A stretch of DNA of 64,000 nt from Labilibaculum sp. (GTDB taxonomy: Bacteria; Bacteroidota; Bacteroidia; Bacteroidales; Marinifilaceae): NCBI RefSeq assembly GCF_963664555.1, contig NZ_OY761461.1:1364001-1428000 (forward strand), given 5' to 3'. A model generated the notes under the pieces. That model was not told the origin of the DNA. It made no database searches and was given only the letters and a program-made list of their open reading frames with translations. Made by a program: the position numbers and the translations under genes. How positions within the stretch are numbered: the stretch's first letter is position 1; the number at the start of each line of letters is the position of its first letter. Of the stretch, positions 59,499 to 64,000 are shown piece by piece.

Positions 59499-61545
59499 AT
59501 TTTCCAATTCTTAATATCCTGCGTTGCTTGTCGGTTAAGCCGTCGCCCATTCCGTTTTGCGCATCTTCCAATGCAGCCTCACGTCTGTTTTGATTGTATT
59601 TAGAAGTATCGTACCAACCGAAACCTTCGGTACCTGTGGCCTGCATTTCGCCCAGCTTGATCATTTGCTTTTCAAGCTCACGTTTAGAGTACTCTTCGCC
59701 CCATTCAACCTGCTTTTGCTTGAATTGAACTCTTCTGGCAGTTTCGCCCGGTTGAGAATCTGCAACACAAGCGGCATAACGTTCCTTGTTGTAGGCAAAA
59801 TCGATAAATATTCCATCGCGGTACAATGCGATCATATCTGGATTGTCGCGGTCTATTTTAACCTTGAATTTTTCGCCCAGGTTATCGTTGGCAAACATGA
59901 AGTCACCCACATTGTCGCTATCAGGCACTATGAAATGATGCTCTTCGCCTTTCACATCTATAACAATACCGTTGGTCCCGTAAGGGTAAGGCAATCGTTG
60001 CTCAACCATAAACATGCTTATGCGGTCGAAATAGTTCAACTCAGCACGTTGTTCGTGTTGTATGGTGGTGTAACGTTCAATCTTACTTTGTCCCACAAAA
60101 CGTCCAAAACTGTCACGTTTTTCGCCTCTGGCGTTCCATTTAGCGACTGCATCGTGCAACATTTCAATAACACCGTTACGATCAGGCAATGCTTCAGGAT
60201 TTTTGCGGAGCCATGCCAGTAATTCGGGATTAGCCTGTGAGTTTAGAGATTTAACATCAATGTTACCACCCTTAAAGTTAGAATAGTGGCGTAATACGCG
60301 CTGTTGAAAGTGACCGATAATGGACTCAACATACTTTGAGCGGCCTTTGTATGGTTCACAAGGGAAATGTACCCGGCTCATGTTGCTCATTAGATTTTTA
60401 ACGGCAACTGATACGTTGGCAGAACTGTTATCGTACTGCAACTGATACGGCTTGTATTTGTATGTATCAACAGCATTGCGTAAAGCTTCGGTAACCATAC
60501 CTGAAGTTTCGGCAAATGCTATTGATATGCCTATAATTGCACTTGTGCAAGCATCGGTAATAAAGTAAACGTATAGGTCAGATTTTATTTTGCCATCAAC
60601 ACCTACGTAATAAAGCTGCATCGATGTACCATCAATAGACCACAATGCATCAGGGAAACTTGGCGTTTTACGATTAATAAGCGATTGTATTTCATTATCA
60701 GCTGCATGTTTCCCATGTCGGGCATAGAACCACACCTTTTTGATCTTAGGTGTGTTTAAATAGGACTTAACCGTTGATGTTGTAATTTGTGGCTTGGCGT
60801 TGGCTAATGCCCAATCGTTGTACATCATGGCTACATCTTCCCAACTATACTTTACAGGCTCACTGGCTAACTTAACCAGCTTGGCATGCATTACCGTGTC
60901 TGTTTTCTCACGATTTACATTGCCTACGCCACCATGTATTAAGCTTGTTATGCCGTTGTTTTTGTACTCTACTGCATTCTTAACAAGCGTGCGTACGTTG
61001 GTAATTAAAGTCTTTTTAAATCGAATGAGAGCCGGGCTTGAAGTTTGTTCATTTAAACAGCGTTTAAACACTTCACTACGAAAATCGTTTACAGATTTAA
61101 AACCAAGTTTTCTAGCCTTTTTAACGTCGTATTCATTGATCAAACGAAGCCAAGCAGCCGCACGTGCCAACTGGTGTACTTCTGAAGGTGTGTAAAGCTT
61201 TGTTTCGGTTAAGTATTTAATCTCTTCAGGATTAGAAGAAACTAAAAGAGAAACCTGATCTGCTAGATTTTCAAATACGGCAGTTGCTTTTTCAACTTGC
61301 TCTTGCTTTAGATAAATCTCTGGTTCGAGCTTGTTACAATGTACCGCTTTGATTAAAACTTGGTACTTTTCTTTAAGGCTGTGGTAGTGTATGTACACTT
61401 GCTTGCCTTGCTTGTGATGTTCCCAACAATATACTTCACCCTTGCGTTGACCTGCAAGTGCACGATTAATGTAGCTTGCGGAAATTCCACAAGCTACAAG
61501 TTCATCGCGAGTAGTGCATAGTATGTTATCGTTGTAGGTAGGCAT
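59497..61545 (-). CDS. MuA-like DDE transposase
   Basis: 682 aa. The N-terminal HTH_Mu-type domain (TTRDELVACGISASYINRALAG, about 10-35) recognises ends or operators. Catalytic residues of the RNase H fold are D305 (LWSIDGTSMQ), D372 (LQYDNSSANV) and E407 (GRSKYVESIIGHF), a DD35E triad. A beta-barrel (KGEEHHFIVPDSDNVGDF) and a basic C-terminus for MuB contact follow. It carries out integration and replicative transposition. An internal TTTAAA pair lies at 61052-61068. Confidence 0.95.
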   Translation of the reverse strand: MPTYNDNILCTTRDELVACGISASYINRALAGQRKGEVYCWEHHKQGKQVYIHYHSLKEKYQVLIKAVHCNKLEPEIYLKQEQVEKATAVFENLADQVSLLVSSNPEEIKYLTETKLYTPSEVHQLARAAAWLRLINEYDVKKARKLGFKSVNDFRSEVFKRCLNEQTSSPALIRFKKTLITNVRTLVKNAVEYKNNGITSLIHGGVGNVNREKTDTVMHAKLVKLASEPVKYSWEDVAMMYNDWALANAKPQITTSTVKSYLNTPKIKKVWFYARHGKHAADNEIQSLINRKTPSFPDALWSIDGTSMQLYYVGVDGKIKSDLYVYFITDACTSAIIGISIAFAETSGMVTEALRNAVDTYKYKPYQLQYDNSSANVSVAVKNLMSNMSRVHFPCEPYKGRSKYVESIIGHFQQRVLRHYSNFKGGNIDVKSLNSQANPELLAWLRKNPEALPDRNGVIEMLHDAVAKWNARGEKRDSFGRFVGQSKIERYTTIQHEQRAELNYFDRISMFMVEQRLPYPYGTNGIVIDVKGEEHHFIVPDSDNVGDFMFANDNLGEKFKVKIDRDNPDMIALYRDGIFIDFAYNKERYAACVADSQPGETARRVQFKQKQVEWGEEYSKRELEKQMIKLGEMQATGTEGFGWYDTSKYNQNRREAALEDAQNGMGDGLTDKQRRILRIGK

Positions 61546-61546
61546 G

Positions 61547-61768
61547 TTAAAAGAGATCAGCTTTCGCGTCGTTTATCTTGGCTATTTTTTTAGCCATCTC
61601 GATTACCTCTTTGGCTTTCCCTCTTATGGCACGTCTTTTTCCAGACAACACAACGTTTACAGTGCTTTCTGTAATCCCTAAGTTTGTCTGTATTAGGACC
61701 CTATCGGAGCCTGTTATTTGCTTACCCAATTCGTAAGCTTCTTGATTAATTATTTGTTCGCTATCCAT
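61547..61768 (-). CDS. Ner-like small DNA-binding protein
   Basis: 73 aa from ATG 61768 (MDSEQIINQ). An HTH is visible: VLIQTNLGITESTVNVVLSGKRRA, followed by a basic helix. It is the first early gene, 1 bp before the transposase gene, the place of Ner in Mu, which represses both the early and the repressor promoter. Family match is by position and fold only. Confidence 0.75.
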   Translation of the reverse strand: MDSEQIINQEAYELGKQITGSDRVLIQTNLGITESTVNVVLSGKRRAIRGKAKEVIEMAKKIAKINDAKADLF

Positions 61769-61784
61769 TTTAATTATAGTTTTG
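61753..61784 (+). promoter_or_regulatory. Repressor promoter (plus strand)
   Basis: TTTG (61753-61756), 20 bp, TAGTTTTG (61777-61784) matches the Bacteroidota TTTG/TAnnTTTG promoter. It points at the repressor gene and faces the early promoter at 61799-61830. Confidence 0.6.
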
Positions 61785-61798
61785 TAATGAATACACGA

Positions 61799-61830
61799 CA
61801 AATATAGTTTACAAATTGTAAACGAACAAA
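61799..61830 (-). promoter_or_regulatory. Early lytic promoter with embedded operator
   Basis: On the minus strand TTTG (61827-61830), 20 bp, TATATTTG (61799-61806) matches the Bacteroidota consensus exactly. The 17-bp palindrome GTTTACAAATTGTAAAC (61807-61823) fills the spacer, so a bound repressor would block RNA polymerase. It drives the Ner-like gene, MuA, MuB and the rest of the early operon. Confidence 0.8.
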
Positions 61831-61855
61831 CATTTTACCTATAAAAGTTCACTAA

Positions 61856-62581
61856 TTGAAAACTAATCTAGAGATAGACGAAATTCTTATTCGCTTAAAA
61901 GAAGCTCTAAAAATTGGCTCAGATGCAGAATTGTCAAGGTTTTTAGAGGTAAGTAAGTCTACGCTTTCTAATTGGAAAAAGCGTGGAAGTATTGATTATG
62001 ACTTATTGTTTTCAAAATGTGAACACTTAAGCAAGGATTGGTTACTTACCGGACAAGGGATGCAAAACATAGCTGATGTTGTTGCCGGTAACACGACGAT
62101 TAATGAAGGTAATAAGAGGAAGTATGAATTTGTAAACGAGGATGGTCAGGAATATGAAAAAGTAAAAACCTTTAATGTTCTCCCCATCCCATTTGTTTCA
62201 GTCAATGCAATTGCCGGTTTTGGCAATGGTGAGTTTTCAATTGCAGAACAAGATGTAAAGGATTACTATGTAATCCCGAAGTTTAAAGACCGTAAGATCG
62301 ACTTTATGATTGAGGTTTGCGGTAGTAGTATGTACCCCAAATACAATAGTGGTGACGTTGTAGCCTGCCGAATTATTAAAGAAAGCAATTTTATACAATG
62401 GAATAAAGTACATGTTATTGCAACAGCAGAGCAGGGTATATTGATTAAACGGCTAAAGAAAAGCGAAATTAAGAGCTGTATGCTTGCTGTATCGGACAAT
62501 AAAGACTATGAGCCTTTCGATATACCAATGAAAGAAATAACCGGCATTGCTATTGTTGTCGGTGTTATTAGATTAGAGTAG
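61856..62581 (+). CDS. Phage repressor, CI-like HTH plus LexA/S24 domain
   Basis: 241 aa from TTG 61856; an in-frame TAA lies directly upstream and the first ATG comes only after the HTH, so TTG is the likely start. HTH: DAELSRFLEVSKSTLSNWKKRG. The S24 peptidase-like domain has the Ser in CGSSMYPKYNSGD and the Lys in GILIKRLKK, so SOS-type self-cleavage is possible. It would keep lysogeny through the palindrome at 61807. Confidence 0.92.
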   Translation: MKTNLEIDEILIRLKEALKIGSDAELSRFLEVSKSTLSNWKKRGSIDYDLLFSKCEHLSKDWLLTGQGMQNIADVVAGNTTINEGNKRKYEFVNEDGQEYEKVKTFNVLPIPFVSVNAIAGFGNGEFSIAEQDVKDYYVIPKFKDRKIDFMIEVCGSSMYPKYNSGDVVACRIIKESNFIQWNKVHVIATAEQGILIKRLKKSEIKSCMLAVSDNKDYEPFDIPMKEITGIAIVVGVIRLE

Positions 62582-62707
62582 AATACCTTCAGTGCAATGA
62601 AGATCCCTCCTTGAATGGCATAGGTTCATAAAAGTGCACATGTACCCTAAGTTACATTCGAAAGTACGTCATTCTGTTGAAATTTTCATTTTGTGAATTA
62701 TGCAGAA

Positions 62708-62741
62708 TTTACACGATTCGTTCAAGAAAATTTACACGATT
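62708..62741 (-). repeat. Two transposase-site-like repeats at the right boundary
   Basis: AATCGTGTAAA occurs twice on the minus strand, at 62731-62741 and 62708-62718, 23 bp apart and pointing into the phage. They match the three repeats at the left boundary. The 62582-62753 stretch holds no gene. Confidence 0.75.
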
Positions 62742-62753
62742 TGAAAAACCAAA

Positions 62754-62758
62754 TATAT
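62754..62758. repeat. Target-site duplication, right copy (TATAT)
   Basis: Matches 26701-26705; marks the right edge of the prophage. Confidence 0.85.
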
Positions 62759-64000
62759 TTAATTCTAATATTCGTTTGATTACACCTACCTATTTGTTGA
62801 GGGATATTGCTTTGGGCGATCATTCTGTTTTTCAGTATCTTGAGGAAGCCTTTCATAAACTGGCCAACGAACCCAATTCTAAAAATGAGGCGAATTATGA
62901 GTACCACATTCGGATGTTTCATATTATTACCCGATCGGCGCTTCGCAGAGAAATTCAGCATATTCTTCAAAGCGAATTGGCTGATGATCGTCAGTACCTT
63001 GTTGATGAATACATTTCGAATGTTCGGAAAATTGGAAGACATTACCGCGACTTACGCAGAATTGTGAATGTACCAACGATTCAAAAGGAAATGTTTGATT
63101 ACTATTTGTTTGGTGATGAGTTCATGAGCAATCAGTTTGAGCAGCATTCTTTCTATTTGCATCGGGGATTACAAAAAATGCACCATTCGGATTTTGAGCT
63201 TAGTAAAAATGAGATTCTGAGCCTGGTTAGAGAAGAAATAGCCTACAAAAGAAGCAAAGGGTATTTGGTAGTTGAGGAGAAGGCACAGGATAAAAATCGT
63301 TGGTTGGTGCACCGGAGAGGTGCCTTTAAGAAATATTTCGAAGGTCAGCTGTTGCTGAACTCCCGAAAGAAAAAGGAGGGGGTTTTGGCCATGCAGGTAT
63401 TGTATAGTCTGGCGGCAGGATTGGCTATGATTTTTGGAGCGGCACTTACCTTTCTTTTTCAGAAAAGCCTGGGAACCTTTACCATGCCTTTGTTTATTTC
63501 CTTGGTAATTATTTATATGCTTAAAGATAGAATTAAAGACCTTAGCCGGCTTTATCTGGTGGGAAAGATTAACAAGCGTTTTTTCGATCATAAAACCGTT
63601 ATTCGTGTAAAAGGAGATGAGGAAATTGGTTGGTGCAAAGAGAGTTTCGATTTTGTTCGGGAAGATACCGTTCCCTTGCGGGTAATGAAACACCGCGACC
63701 GGTCTCGGATTGTTGATGTAGAAAGCCGGGGTGTTGGTGAGAAAATTATTTTTTATCGCAAACTTCTTCGCCTTGACAGGGTGGCATTAGATAATTCCTA
63801 CGGAGATTACAACATTACAGGAGTGGTTGATATTATTCGATTTAATGTATCGAACTTTATTAAGAAAATGGATAATCCTGAAATACCGCTTTACTATTTA
63901 AAAGACGAGGAATTTGAAAAAATATCCGGCGAAAAGGTATACTTTGTTAATATGATATTCCGCTTTAAACTTGATAACCAAACAAGTTACCGTCGTTACC
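62754..64000 (+). pseudogene. 3' fragment of the interrupted host membrane-protein gene, runs off window
   Basis: The frame is open from the junction to the window end: IFNSNIRLITPTYLLRDIALGD onward, over 410 codons. Two adjacent membrane helices are visible (VLYSLAAGLAMIFGAALTFLF and FTMPLFISLVIIYML), followed by a soluble region (RVKGDEEIGWCKESFDFV). The family is not recognised. The 5' part is at 26525-26705, so the lysogen lacks the intact protein. Confidence 0.85.

Larger units (their letters stand above)
26706..62753. mobile_element. Mu-like transposable prophage with a DGR, 36,048 bp
   Basis: The element is bounded by TATAT duplications and imperfect terminal inverted repeats: GGTATTACCAATCGGGCAAA at the left and GGTTTTTCAAATCGTGTAAA reading inward from the right, 15 of 20 positions equal. 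It encodes a CI-like repressor, Ner-like protein, MuA and MuB homologues, a full head, contractile tail and lysis set, and a diversity-generating retroelement. No frameshift or truncation is visible in a core gene, so it may be active. The immunity end (Mu left end) is at the right in this window. The DGR and replicative transposition recall the Bacteroides Hankyphage type. Confidence 0.95.

Noticed and set aside
59557..60222. 221-codon plus-strand ORF inside the transposase gene
   Set aside because: It is an antisense shadow of a coding region with an intact DD35E triad; no leader or family match.
63169..63693. 174-codon minus-strand ORF at the window end
   Set aside because: It is antisense to the 3' host-gene fragment, whose frame joins the 5' fragment exactly across the insertion.
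1..64000. CRISPR arrays, rRNA genes, IS elements and tyrosine/serine integrases
   Set aside because: Looked for on both strands; no regularly spaced repeats, rRNA segments or integrase motifs were seen.

Overview
The window is a chromosome segment from a Bacteroidota bacterium, probably a marine or anaerobic Bacteroidales/Marinilabiliales type. The evidence is SusC/SusD pairs, an ECF sigma/FecR/TonB-receptor unit, DUF4249, GPH sugar symporters with NrtR-like Nudix regulators, and promoters of the TTTG-N20-TAnnTTTG type. No genus can be fixed from sequence alone.

Host part, 1-26705. It opens with the 3' part of a nitrilase-family hydrolase, a 51-aa basic protein, tRNA-Trp(CCA) and a ferredoxin-CDGSH iron-sulfur protein. 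A minus-strand unit follows: ECF sigma factor, FecR anti-sigma, TonB receptor with STN domain, DUF4249 lipoprotein. Next come hpf and a polysaccharide utilisation locus, all on the minus strand. In transcription order it holds a Nudix-type regulator, GPH sugar symporter, GH94 phosphorylase, GH9 endoglucanase, SusC, SusD, GH30 and GH3 beta-glucosidase. The set fits uptake and breakdown of a beta-glucan: surface cutting and SusCD import, periplasmic GH3/GH30 trimming, symport, and phosphorolysis in the cytoplasm. A hybrid histidine kinase lies upstream.

Prophage, 26706-62753 (36,048 bp). A Mu-like transposable phage has inserted into a host membrane-protein gene. It is flanked by a 5-bp TATAT duplication; removing the phage and one copy restores the host reading frame. 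Both ends carry inward-facing AATCG-type repeats, as expected for MuA binding sites. The early region runs leftward from the right boundary: CI/LexA-like repressor (opposite strand), Ner-like protein, MuA transposase (DD35E), MuB ATPase, DUF3164, GemA-like protein, a P-loop ATPase and a C5 cytosine methyltransferase. The late region has two divergent units starting at about 34.0 kb. The leftward one holds terminase, gp36-like, portal/MuF/nuclease fusion, gpG-like. The rightward one holds protease/scaffold, capsid, sheath, tube, tail chaperone with a -1 frameshift, tape measure, baseplate, lysis cassette (amidase, holin, one-piece spanin) and tail fibres, and ends in a diversity-generating retroelement (DGR).

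The DGR is complete in its core: target gene with variable repeat (50396-50514), template repeat (50581-50699) and reverse transcriptase (50800-52044). All 19 differences between the two repeats fall on template adenines. No avd gene is visible.

Regulatory signals tie the prophage together. A palindrome of form GTTTACA-N3-TGTAAAC lies inside the early promoter, recurs before the distal tail genes, and has relatives in the divergent late promoter region. A separate element (two TTTAAA boxes, 11 bp apart) sits just before six phage start codons.
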